Origin: JAVBRU01 sp031547595
GTDB lineage: Bacteria > Bacillota > Clostridia > Christensenellales > Aristaeellaceae
DNA length: 5,589 nucleotides
NCBI GenBank assembly: GCA_031547595.1
Contig: JAVBRU010000004.1
Span: 1 to 5,589 of the forward strand
Direction: 5' to 3'
A model generated the notes under the pieces. That model did no database searches and was not told the origin of the DNA. It saw only the letters and a list, made by a program, of their open reading frames with translations. The position numbers and the translations under genes are program-made. Below are positions 1 through 5,589 of this stretch, piece after piece; position 1 is the stretch's first letter; the number at the start of each line of letters is the position of its first letter.

Positions 1-4
1 TGCG

Positions 5-50
5 AAATGCTGGAATGGGTATGTGTCATAGCCATTCCGGCATTTTGTTG
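5..50. terminator. Hairpin terminator downstream of fhs, possibly bidirectional
   Basis: Two 14-base arms (5-18 and 32-45) pair around a 13-base loop. Read on the plus strand the stem is continuous with one G-U wobble and is followed by a T-rich run (43-49). Read on the minus strand, the direction of fhs, the wobble becomes a C-A mismatch and the T run is only three bases. The hairpin begins eight bases beyond the fhs stop codon, so it is the natural fhs terminator. Its better plus-strand form suggests it also ends a rightward gene lying just outside the window. Confidence 0.7.
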
Positions 51-52
51 TA

Positions 53-1720
53 TCAGAACAGCCCGGAGATTGTGCCGTTTTCATCCACGTCAATATTCTC
101 GGCGGCGGGCACTTTGGGCAGGCCTGGCATGGTCATGATATCGCCCGTCAGTGCCACCACAAAGCCCGCGCCGGCCGATACGCGCATGGAGCGCACCGTG
201 ACGGTGAAGCCGCGCGGCGCACCCAGCAGCAGCGGATCGTCCGAGAAGCTGTATTGCGTTTTTGCCATGCAGATGGGCAGGTTGCCATAACCCAACTTTT
301 CCAGCTGTGCGGCCTGCTTTTGCGCGGCAGGGGTCAATACTGCGCCGTCCGCGCGGTACACATTGTGCGCGATGTCGTTGATCTTTTGCGCGATGGGCTG
401 CTCCAGTTCATAGCTGAAAGTGAAGTTGTTCGGGATTTCGCACAGGCGAACCACTTCCTCTGCCAGCGCCACGCCGCCCTCGCCGCCCTTGCCCCACACT
501 TCGCTCAGCGCCACGTTCACCTGCATTTTTTTGCACTGGTCTTCCACCAGCTGAAGCTCCGCCTCGGTATCGGTGGGGAAGCGGTTGATCGCCACCACGC
601 AGGGCAGCTGATACACCGCTGTGATGTTTTCCACGTGCTGTAAAAGGTTGGGCATGCCTTTTTCAAGCGCTGCCAAATCCTCCTGCCCTAATTGGTTTTT
701 GGCAAGCCCGCCGTGCATTTTCAGTGCGCGCACCGTGGCGACCACCACCACGGCGTCCGGCTTCAGGTTGCCCAGGCGGCATTTGATATCGAGGAATTTT
801 TCTGCACCAAGGTCTGCGCCAAAACCTGCTTCGGTGACGGTGTAATCGGATAATGCCAGTGCGGTGCGCGTGGCAATCAGCGAGTTACAGCCGTGTGCGA
901 TGTTGGCAAAGGGCCCGCCGTGCACAATGGCAGGGGTGCCCTCCAAGGTCTGCACGAGGTTGGGCTTGATGGCTTCCTTGAGTAGTGCGGCCATAGCTCC
1001 GGCTGCCTTCAGCTGCCCCGCCGTGACGGGCAAGTCATCATTTGTGTAGGCTACCACAATGCGCGAAAGCCGCGCCTTCAGGTCGCTCAAACTATCGGCC
1101 AGGCACAGAACGGCCATGATCTCGGACGCTACCGTGATATCATAACCATCCTCGCGTGGCACGCCGTTGATCTTGCCGCCAAGGCCATCCACAATATTGC
1201 GTAGCTGACGGTCGTTCATGTCCACACAGCGTCGCCATACGATGCGGCGGGTATCGATATTGAGGGCATTGCCCTGATGGATATGGTTGTCCAGCATGGC
1301 GGCCAGCAGATTATTGGCTGCGCCGATGGCGTGAAAATCCCCGGTGAAGTGCAGGTTGATATCTTCCATCGGCACCACCTGTGCATAGCCGCCGCCTGCC
1401 GCGCCGCCCTTGACGCCAAACACCGGGCCGAGGGAAGGCTCGCGCAGCGCGACGACGCTGTTTTTGCCAATACGACGCAGCGCGTCCGCCAGGCCGATGG
1501 TGGTGGTGGTTTTGCCCTCACCGGCGGGGGTGGGGGTGATGGCAGTGACCAGGATTAGCTTGCCTTCGCCCTTTGCGTTGGCACGCAGCGGCGCGGCATC
1601 CAGCTTGGCCTTGTTCTTGCCATAGGGCTCTACATATTGCATGTCAATGCCGGCAGCGGCGGCAATCTTGTCTATGGGCAGCAGGGGGGTGCTTTGCGCA
1701 ATTTGAATATCAGACAGCAT
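53..1720 (-). CDS. fhs: Formate-tetrahydrofolate ligase (10-formyl-THF synthetase)
   Basis: This cytosolic enzyme joins formate to tetrahydrofolate with ATP hydrolysis, giving 10-formyl-THF for purine and formyl-methionine synthesis; in acetogens it is a step of the Wood-Ljungdahl methyl branch. The product is 555 residues, the usual family length. Visible signatures are the nucleotide-binding loop TPTPAGEGKTTTT (62-74), the glycine-rich EPSLGPVFGVKGGAAGGGY stretch (94-112) followed by the HFTGDFHAI segment (124-132), VATVRALKMHGG (327-338), and the C-terminal GDIMTMPGLPKVPAAENID segment (526-544). The frame is open 19 codons further upstream, to an ATG at 1777, but that ATG falls in the promoter -35 box. 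The ATG at 1720 has GGAGG five bases upstream (1726-1730), so I start there. It is transcribed alone from its own promoter, divergently from the YjbR-like gene. No truncation or missing key motif is seen. The function call is secure; whether the host is an acetogen cannot be told from this window. Confidence 0.98.
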   Translation of the reverse strand: MLSDIQIAQSTPLLPIDKIAAAAGIDMQYVEPYGKNKAKLDAAPLRANAKGEGKLILVTAITPTPAGEGKTTTTIGLADALRRIGKNSVVALREPSLGPVFGVKGGAAGGGYAQVVPMEDINLHFTGDFHAIGAANNLLAAMLDNHIHQGNALNIDTRRIVWRRCVDMNDRQLRNIVDGLGGKINGVPREDGYDITVASEIMAVLCLADSLSDLKARLSRIVVAYTNDDLPVTAGQLKAAGAMAALLKEAIKPNLVQTLEGTPAIVHGGPFANIAHGCNSLIATRTALALSDYTVTEAGFGADLGAEKFLDIKCRLGNLKPDAVVVVATVRALKMHGGLAKNQLGQEDLAALEKGMPNLLQHVENITAVYQLPCVVAINRFPTDTEAELQLVEDQCKKMQVNVALSEVWGKGGEGGVALAEEVVRLCEIPNNFTFSYELEQPIAQKINDIAHNVYRADGAVLTPAAQKQAAQLEKLGYGNLPICMAKTQYSFSDDPLLLGAPRGFTVTVRSMRVSAGAGFVVALTGDIMTMPGLPKVPAAENIDVDENGTISGLF

Positions 1721-1750
1721 AGAATCCTCCAACAACATTACTCCAAACAT

Positions 1751-1779
1751 ATTATACATGATCAACAGCGCCTTCACAA
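1751..1779 (-). promoter_or_regulatory. Sigma-A-type promoter of fhs
   Basis: On the minus strand TTGTGA (1774-1779, four of six consensus bases) is separated by 17 bases from a perfect TATAAT (1751-1756). Transcription would begin near 1744, leaving a leader of only about two dozen bases. That has room for the ribosome binding site but not for a tetrahydrofolate riboswitch or an attenuator. Confidence 0.8.
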
Positions 1780-1808
1780 CTTACAAATATGTTAAACTCG
1801 CGCGTGTA

Positions 1809-1838
1809 TTGCACACCGGGCAGGATGTTTGCTATAAT
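1809..1838 (+). promoter_or_regulatory. Extended -10 promoter of the YjbR-like gene
   Basis: A perfect TATAAT (1833-1838) is preceded by TGC, making an extended -10 element. The -35 region is weak: TTGCAC at 1809-1814, 18 bases away, matches consensus only in TTG. The predicted start of transcription is near 1845, downstream of the in-frame ATGs at 1789 and 1825, which therefore cannot be the translation start. Confidence 0.7.
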
Positions 1839-1854
1839 AGCAGCAAAGAAAGCA

Positions 1855-1862
1855 GGGGAGGG
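1855..1862 (+). promoter_or_regulatory. Ribosome binding site fixing a GTG start
   Basis: The run GGGGAGGG has its GGAGG core at 1857-1861, eight bases before the GTG at 1870. It is the only good Shine-Dalgarno match near the 5' end of this frame, and it decides the start of the YjbR-like gene. Confidence 0.75.
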
Positions 1863-1869
1863 ACAAGGC

Positions 1870-2226
1870 GTGTTTGACCGCACGATGCTGATTGCCCATG
1901 TGCAGGAGCACTATGGTATTGCGCCGGATTACCCGTGGGCGCGCACGCCGCATTATGCCATATTCCGCCACACGAACAGCCGCAAATGGTTTGGCGCAAT
2001 TGTGGATATCACAGCCGATAAGCTGGGCCTGCCAGGCAAAGATGTGGTGGACGCCTTGAACGTCAAGTGCGATCCGATGCTGATAGGCTCGATGCTGCGG
2101 GATGATGGGGTATTTCCTGCGTATCATATGAACAAGGAGCACTGGATTAGTGTGTTGCTCAATGGCACCGTGCCTGCGGAGAAAATAATCAGTTTGCTGG
2201 AATTAAGCTATGATTTGACGAAGTAA
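1870..2226 (+). CDS. MmcQ/YjbR-family protein
   Basis: The 118-residue product matches the small MmcQ/YjbR family, which has a double-wing fold related to CyaY; members are often annotated as DNA-binding, but the molecular role is not established. Family hallmarks are visible: an aromatic-rich N-terminal part (YPW at 21-23, FRHTNSRKWFGAI at 32-44), the NVKCDP motif (64-69), the strongly conserved PAYHMNKEHWISV segment (83-95), and a C-terminal helix ending in the SYDL motif (113-116). I place the start at GTG 1870 because a GGGGAGG site precedes it and the promoter -10 box lies at 1833-1838. The longer frame back to 1789 would begin upstream of the transcript, and its extra 27 residues look unlike the family. 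There is no signal peptide or membrane segment, so it is probably cytosolic. It stands alone, divergent from fhs; the next gene has its own promoter eight bases after this stop. Some read-through into the protease is possible because no terminator separates them. Confidence 0.9.
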   Translation: MFDRTMLIAHVQEHYGIAPDYPWARTPHYAIFRHTNSRKWFGAIVDITADKLGLPGKDVVDALNVKCDPMLIGSMLRDDGVFPAYHMNKEHWISVLLNGTVPAEKIISLLELSYDLTK

Positions 2227-2233
2227 ATAGCAA

Positions 2234-2262
2234 TTGACCCCTTTGTCTTTCCATGGTATAAT
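2234..2262 (+). promoter_or_regulatory. Strong near-consensus promoter of the protease-methyltransferase unit
   Basis: TTGACC (2234-2239, five of six) is separated by 17 bases from a perfect TATAAT (2257-2262), which is preceded by TGG as an extended -10. This is the best promoter in the window. It starts eight bases after the preceding stop codon. Transcription should begin near 2269, so the in-frame ATG at 2263 is excluded as a start. Confidence 0.88.
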
Positions 2263-2295
2263 ATGCATGTCTTATACGAAGGGAGCGTTGAATAT

Positions 2296-3777
2296 ATGAA
2301 GCGCCTGATATATCTGGTCCTCTTGTTGTTTATTCTCACGATTCCCTTTGCATGCGCCGTGTCTTTTTGCAATGATCCTGCAGCAATCAACGAGACTGCA
2401 AATTCCGTGCTGATGCTGGAAATATACGATGATGATTACGAGCTGATTGCCACTGGCAGCGGCTTTGTTGCGTTTTCGAACCGCTATTTGGTGACCAATT
2501 ACCACGTTATCGAAGGTGCGTCGACCATCGTGGGGTACAGCGATATTGGCGATATGTACATGGTCAATCGGGTGCTGGCAGCCGATGAAGAAAAAGACAT
2601 TGCTATTCTATGCTTCTTCTCGCCTACCGATTTAACGCCCCTTGCCTTGAATGAGAGCGGCACGATTACGCGGGCGGAGCCCGTGGTCGCTATTGGCAGC
2701 CCCAAGGGCTTTATCAATACGGTTTCGATGGGCAATGTCAGCGCCGCATATGCCATGGAGGGCACGCAGTATATCCAGTTCACCGCCCCCATCTCAAGCG
2801 GCAGCAGCGGCGGTGCGCTGTTCAACGATAGCGGGCTGGTCATTGGCATCACCACATCCGTCTATGACGACCGTAGCGGCGTCGTGCAAAACCTGAACTT
2901 TGCTGTAAATATTACAGAAATTATCAATCTATACCAGGCCAACAAAGATAATAAGCTGGTATACCTGAGTGATTTTCAGGCTTCTTACCTTGTGACAGCA
3001 TCTCCCGCGCCAACGGCCACCCCAACGCCCAAGCCTGCCACCGCATCGCCCAGCCCTGCCACAGCCACGCCTTCTCTTGTCATTAGCGGCCTTACCGCTT
3101 CGCAAACAGGCATGAACTCTGTTACGCTTCAATTTTCGGACACATCTGCGATATCCAGAAAATATTACTATAGCTATGAGTGCGATGGCAATACATACTA
3201 TAATTATGACATATCATTCCAGAAAAAAATTCTCATCAGCAACTTGATTCCGGGTCGAAAGTATACTTTTTATGTGGCTACCAGCGAGGCGCTGCTGGAT
3301 AAACAGCAAACGGTATCCGGCAGTTGTCTGCGTGTCACATTTACGCTGTCTGGCGCAGAAAAGTATACTCAACGTGGCTATTATGTGAATTCCAAAACAC
3401 TGTTCTATGTAGCCACTGATGTGGACGCGTATGATAGCTCTAGGAAGAGCTTTACCACGGTCAGCCTGGCGGATCTGAAGAAATACGCAACCACGAGAGA
3501 TTATTTTCTGCAGATCAACTATGACGTGAATTCAGTATCCAGTGATACGGTGATGAACTATTTGTGGGTGCTGACCGCGCCGGACAAACAGGTTTATACG
3601 GGGTATTATCAAGATGAGCTGACCAAGAAGTACCAGGAGGGTGCACGGATGGCCTTGTATTTTGATAATCAGTTGTCGGAATGCGAACGATTCTCAGGGA
3701 TAAAAACAGGCACGTACACCGTTGATGTATATATCAATGGCCAATTTGCATTAACCAAATCCTTTACTGTGGAGTAA
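2296..3777 (+). CDS. Secreted HtrA-like (S1C) serine protease with Pro/Thr linker and unrecognised C-terminal domains
   Basis: The 493-residue product is an exported trypsin-fold serine protease. Residues 1-21 form a signal peptide: KR, a hydrophobic core, and a plausible type I cleavage after the A-C-A at 19-21; the PFAC sequence is a poor lipobox. The protease domain spans about 35-215. The predicted triad is His70 (VTNYHVIEG), Asp101 (EKDIAIL) and Ser171 in GSSGGALF, where HtrA proteins usually have GNSGG. There is no PDZ domain. A linker rich in Pro, Thr, Ala and Ser (234-260) leads to a fibronectin-III-like segment (about 261-350, with LIPGRKYTFYVATS), and then to a beta-rich region I do not recognise (about 360-493). 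The end, GTYTVDVYINGQ, resembles bacterial Ig-like domains. ATG 2296 is chosen because AAGGGAG lies ten bases upstream and the signal peptide begins there. It likely acts outside the membrane in processing or quality control; the substrate is unknown. The protease call is firm, the C-terminal domain calls are tentative. Confidence 0.9.
   Translation: MKRLIYLVLLLFILTIPFACAVSFCNDPAAINETANSVLMLEIYDDDYELIATGSGFVAFSNRYLVTNYHVIEGASTIVGYSDIGDMYMVNRVLAADEEKDIAILCFFSPTDLTPLALNESGTITRAEPVVAIGSPKGFINTVSMGNVSAAYAMEGTQYIQFTAPISSGSSGGALFNDSGLVIGITTSVYDDRSGVVQNLNFAVNITEIINLYQANKDNKLVYLSDFQASYLVTASPAPTATPTPKPATASPSPATATPSLVISGLTASQTGMNSVTLQFSDTSAISRKYYYSYECDGNTYYNYDISFQKKILISNLIPGRKYTFYVATSEALLDKQQTVSGSCLRVTFTLSGAEKYTQRGYYVNSKTLFYVATDVDAYDSSRKSFTTVSLADLKKYATTRDYFLQINYDVNSVSSDTVMNYLWVLTAPDKQVYTGYYQDELTKKYQEGARMALYFDNQLSECERFSGIKTGTYTVDVYINGQFALTKSFTVE
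3034..3071 (+). repeat. Tandem heptapeptide-coding repeat in the protease linker
   Basis: Two 17-base copies with a 21-base period (3034-3050 and 3055-3071) match at 14 of 17 positions. They encode PATASPS and PATATPS at residues 247-260; a similar APTATPT precedes them. The period equals seven codons, so gain or loss of a unit would keep the frame. Such linkers are usual between a catalytic domain and outer domains of secreted Firmicute proteins. Confidence 0.6.
3771..3774 (+). promoter_or_regulatory. Ribosome binding site of the methyltransferase, inside the protease stop region
   Basis: GGAG (3771-3774) lies eight bases before the TTG at 3783 and is formed by the last Val-Glu codons of the protease. 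Ribosomes finishing the protease pass directly over this site, which favours translational coupling and supports the non-ATG start. Confidence 0.7.
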
Positions 3778-3782
3778 TTGCT

Positions 3783-4931
3783 TTGACAGAAGATTTGCAT
3801 GTTTACTTAGAGAAAATTGTGCATAGCCAGCCTTATAAACTGGTGATCAGCAAGACCAACGCGGGCGCGGTATATCAGAAGCTGGTGCTGTCTTTGCGGG
3901 GCACGGAATACTTTGCAGAGCAGTTTACGGATAAGCAGGTGTTCCATACAAAGGTTGCCAGGGAGGGACTGCTGGGTTACTGCGCCGATAGCATGGCGCA
4001 GTTTTCGCAGCTCAACGCCTGGGACGAAAAACGGGAGCATATGCTGACGGTCAAAAAGGGCAAGACATTTTACAATGCGAAGAATGTCCAGGCTGAAACT
4101 GCGCCCAAGGTGCAGCCGCAGCATAACCGCGAAAAGCAGTATATCCTGCGCGAGGATGCGCCCATTGCGCCGCTTGTGGACATGGGGATATTCACCAAAG
4201 ATGGCGTCGTTGTGCGCACCATGTATGACAAGTTCCGGCAGGTCAACCGCTTTATCGAAACGATTGACGATTTTGTGCGCGGGCTCAATCAAAAGAGTAT
4301 CCATATCATCGATTTTGGCTGCGGAAAATCCTACCTCACCTTTGTGCTGTATTATTATCTCACCGAAGTGATGCATCTGGATGCACACATCGTGGGGCTG
4401 GATTTGAAGCACGATGTGATCGACAAATGCAATGCCGCCGCGAAGCGCTATGGCTATTCCGGGCTGCGCTTTGAGCTTGGCGATATCAATGGCTACCAAT
4501 GCGATTTTGATGTGGACATGGTGGTGACGCTGCATGCCTGCGATACGGCGACGGATTATGCGCTGTATAACGCTGTGCAGTGGAATGCCAAGGCGATTTT
4601 CTCTGTGCCCTGCTGCCAGCATGAGGTGAACGGGCAGATGAACGCGCAAACCTTAGGTATTCTGACCCGCTATGGCATTGTGCAGGAGCGCTTTTCCGCG
4701 CTGCTCACCGATGCCATCCGCGCCAATATTCTCACGCTGTGCGGCTATAAAACGCAGCTGTTGGAATTTGTGGATCTATCGCACACGCCCAAGAACATCC
4801 TGATCCGCGCGGTAAAGGCGGACAGAATGCCGGCGGAGGTGCGCCAAAAAGCGCTGGCAGAGATTGAGGCCGCGCTGAAAGAATTTCAGATTGAACCAAC
4901 GCTTTATCGCCTGTTAAAAGATCAATTTTGA
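3783..4931 (+). CDS. Class I SAM-dependent methyltransferase, Methyltransf_32 type
   Basis: The 382-residue cytosolic product has a Rossmann-type methyltransferase core. Motif I is IIDFGCGKSYLT (175-186), the acidic motif II is VGLDLKHDVI (204-213), the post-core motif is VTLHACDTATDYAL (248-261), and SVPCCQHE (274-281) follows. The LHAC-D and PCC pattern is that of Methyltransf_32, the domain shared with eukaryotic TRM13, METTL25/RRNAD1 and GSTCD. The N-terminal part (1-125) is a separate region I do not recognise. The family link suggests an RNA substrate, but this is inference; no target is shown. The start is TTG 3783, supported by GGAG eight bases upstream, and no better in-frame ATG is near. 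It follows the protease by five bases and surely shares its transcript. No signal peptide or membrane helix is present. The last ten bases overlap the 3' end of the opposing membrane-protein gene. The methyltransferase fold is certain, the substrate unknown. Confidence 0.9.
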   Translation: MTEDLHVYLEKIVHSQPYKLVISKTNAGAVYQKLVLSLRGTEYFAEQFTDKQVFHTKVAREGLLGYCADSMAQFSQLNAWDEKREHMLTVKKGKTFYNAKNVQAETAPKVQPQHNREKQYILREDAPIAPLVDMGIFTKDGVVVRTMYDKFRQVNRFIETIDDFVRGLNQKSIHIIDFGCGKSYLTFVLYYYLTEVMHLDAHIVGLDLKHDVIDKCNAAAKRYGYSGLRFELGDINGYQCDFDVDMVVTLHACDTATDYALYNAVQWNAKAIFSVPCCQHEVNGQMNAQTLGILTRYGIVQERFSALLTDAIRANILTLCGYKTQLLEFVDLSHTPKNILIRAVKADRMPAEVRQKALAEIEAALKEFQIEPTLYRLLKDQF

Positions 4932-5281
4932 TTCGGCTTTTTTTCGGATTGCTTGCGCATCAGCTCAACATAGCATTTGATGAGTATTACAGCTTCCACA
5001 AACCATAAAAACATGGCCACCACTATGCCGGAAATTCCAACGGCAATATACTGTAAAAAAGTGCTGGGATCGATCGCAGAATCGAAAAGGCGCAAAGAGT
5101 AGTGGGTGAATAAAATAGCACTCACTGCTACCACGCGCATCAGTCGGCCCACAACCTTCAGCTGCTTTGCAGTAAGCGGATGAGCGCATTGTGTGCAGGT
5201 AATTATTTTTTCAAGGTTTCTAAAGTTAAAGAACCAAAGCAATCGATAGTTGATGATGTAGTCGTGCTTGCAATGCTCCAT
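4922..5281 (-). CDS. Small two-helix membrane protein with zinc-ribbon-like N terminus
   Basis: I do not recognise a named gene. The 119-residue product begins with C4-x-H6 and continues to CTQC (29-32) after an aromatic and basic stretch, a layout like the CxxC-20-CxxC (TIGR04104-like) small membrane proteins of Firmicutes but with a degenerate first knuckle. Two hydrophobic segments follow (about 47-66 and 75-101), then a polar, lysine-rich tail (109-119). The N terminus is probably cytosolic, forming a short helical hairpin in the membrane. ATG 5281 is preferred: GGAGG (5290-5294) is eight bases upstream. A TTG one codon earlier would be only five bases from it. It has its own promoter and converges on the methyltransferase, the two stop regions overlapping by ten bases. 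It is a real gene by its start signals and membrane pattern; zinc binding and function are inference. Confidence 0.78.
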   Translation of the reverse strand: MEHCKHDYIINYRLLWFFNFRNLEKIITCTQCAHPLTAKQLKVVGRLMRVVAVSAILFTHYSLRLFDSAIDPSTFLQYIAVGISGIVVAMFLWFVEAVILIKCYVELMRKQSEKKPNQN

Positions 5282-5329
5282 CAATCATGCCTCCGGCCAA
5301 TGCAGTACATTGTTGCTTGCATCATGTGT

Positions 5330-5359
5330 ATTTTACCATGGGGCTTCTTTGGCTGTCTA
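5330..5359 (-). promoter_or_regulatory. Promoter of the small membrane-protein gene
   Basis: On the minus strand TAGACA (5354-5359, five of six) is separated by 18 bases from TAAAAT (5330-5335, five of six), preceded by TGG as an extended -10. Transcription would start near 5323, about 40 bases before the ATG at 5281. Confidence 0.65.
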
Positions 5360-5447
5360 TGTTTCACTTGAGTCAAAGGGATATTGCGGCGGCGCATAAA
5401 TGTTGATAAGGTACAATAAGTTTCGCAAAAAGAAAAAAGGTCAAAAA

Positions 5448-5475
5448 GAGACATGGCCTGAAAATCTGGTAGAAT
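5448..5475 (+). promoter_or_regulatory. Candidate promoter of the transposase
   Basis: TAGAAT (5470-5475) with TGG directly before it forms an extended -10. GAGACA (5448-5453, four of six) lies 16 bases upstream as a possible -35. The distance to the transposase ATG is about 38 bases. A second -10-like TACAAT at 5412-5417 has no good -35 partner. Confidence 0.45.
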
Positions 5476-5512
5476 GGAATTGCAACACAACATTCGAAAG
5501 GAGCGTCAAGCC

Positions 5513-5589
5513 ATGTCCGAAAAGATTGTACAACTGAACGAGTAAGTAAACAAGGGGGAACTGAAAGAATTGGTGCGCACGAGCGTAGA
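5513..5589 (+). pseudogene. IS256-family transposase N terminus, interrupted by a stop at codon 11; runs off the window
   Basis: A DDE transposase of the IS256 (mutator-like) family begins at ATG 5513, with AAGGAG (5498-5503) nine bases upstream. The translation is MSEKIVQLNE, then TAA (5543-5545), then VNKGELKELVRTSV in the same frame to the window edge. Intact relatives, as I recall the family, read QLNEEV-KGE-KELVR-SVEE at this place, so the TAA sits where a Glu codon is expected. A single G to T change (GAA to TAA) explains it, with no frameshift. The ribosome binding site and upstream region are preserved, so the damage looks recent. A re-start at the TTG or GTG near 5569-5574, behind AAGGGGG, could still give a slightly shortened protein; the DDE catalytic part lies beyond the window. 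The family call rests on about 24 residues. Confidence 0.8.

Larger units (their letters stand above)
5381..5589 (+). mobile_element. Left part of an IS256-family insertion sequence (boundary approximate)
   Basis: The transposase start at 5513 marks this as the left end of an IS256-family element running off the window. In this family the transposase usually begins roughly 100-150 bases inside the left terminal repeat, which would put the outer end between about 5365 and 5415. I cannot fix the boundary because the right inverted repeat is outside the window; 5381 is only a working value. The stretch 5401-5460 is strikingly A-rich, unlike the neighbouring genes. The promoter of the membrane-protein gene lies just to the left and appears intact. 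Confidence 0.55.

Noticed and set aside
254..643. Plus-strand open frame (about 129 codons) opposite fhs
   Set aside because: It is an antisense shadow of the highly conserved fhs coding sequence, with a His- and Leu-rich, family-less translation.
1216..1521. Minus-strand open frame of 101 codons inside fhs
   Set aside because: It is an alternative frame within the fhs gene; the fhs motifs are all in the other frame.
1721..1750. Tetrahydrofolate riboswitch upstream of fhs
   Set aside because: The predicted leader is only about 24 bases, too short for any riboswitch, and no paired structure is visible.
2311..2358. Lipoprotein signal on the protease (Cys at residue 20)
   Set aside because: The residues before Cys20 are P-F-A, which do not fit the lipobox; type I cleavage after A-C-A is more likely.
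3807..4649. Long minus-strand open frame (about 280 codons) opposite the methyltransferase
   Set aside because: It lies wholly antisense to a gene with clear methyltransferase motifs. Its translation is rich in His, Arg and Ile with no recognisable domain, as expected from the complement of a coding frame.
5362..5377. Imperfect palindrome TTTCACTTGAGTCAAA as an operator or IS end
   Set aside because: Only six base pairs with a mismatch and a two-base centre; this is likely to occur by chance and no second copy is seen in the window.
5513..5545. A genuine 10-codon peptide gene or leader peptide
   Set aside because: The transposase-like sequence continues in the same frame after the stop, so a nonsense mutation in a transposase is the simpler reading.

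Overview
The window looks like chromosome from a low-to-mid GC Firmicute, most likely a gut-type Clostridia member. The basis is a clostridial-style formate-tetrahydrofolate ligase, strong GGAGG-type ribosome binding sites, use of GTG and TTG starts, near-consensus sigma-A promoters with extended -10 elements, and a secreted protease with a Pro/Thr/Ala/Ser linker. This is inferred from style; no ribosomal RNA or other taxonomic marker is present.

Layout, left to right: a hairpin terminator (5-50) lies at the 3' end of fhs, which runs leftward (1720 to 53) and encodes a full-length 555-residue formate-tetrahydrofolate ligase. A compact divergent promoter region (about 1721-1869) drives fhs leftward and a 118-residue MmcQ/YjbR-family protein rightward (GTG start at 1870). 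Eight bases after that gene's stop codon a near-consensus promoter begins. It serves a two-gene unit: a secreted trypsin-fold (HtrA-like, S1C) serine protease without a PDZ domain (2296-3777), then a SAM-dependent methyltransferase of the Methyltransf_32 type (3783-4931, TTG start). The ribosome binding site of the methyltransferase overlaps the last codons of the protease. Converging on it, with a 10-base overlap of the 3' ends, is a small leftward gene (5281 to 4922) for a two-helix membrane protein with a degenerate zinc-ribbon-like head and its own promoter at 5330-5359. The right edge holds the beginning of an IS256-family insertion sequence. Its transposase reading frame starts at 5513, hits an in-frame TAA at codon 11, and then continues in frame to the window end.

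The genes do not form one obvious pathway. fhs is one-carbon metabolism, the YjbR-like gene is of unknown role, and the protease-methyltransferase pair is an operon by spacing rather than by evident function. I see no convincing undescribed defence, CRISPR or biosynthetic system. The points most worth a second look are the protease's unrecognised C-terminal half, which has a marked base-composition drop, the translational coupling of a secreted protease to a cytosolic methyltransferase, and the transposase frame interrupted by a single stop codon.
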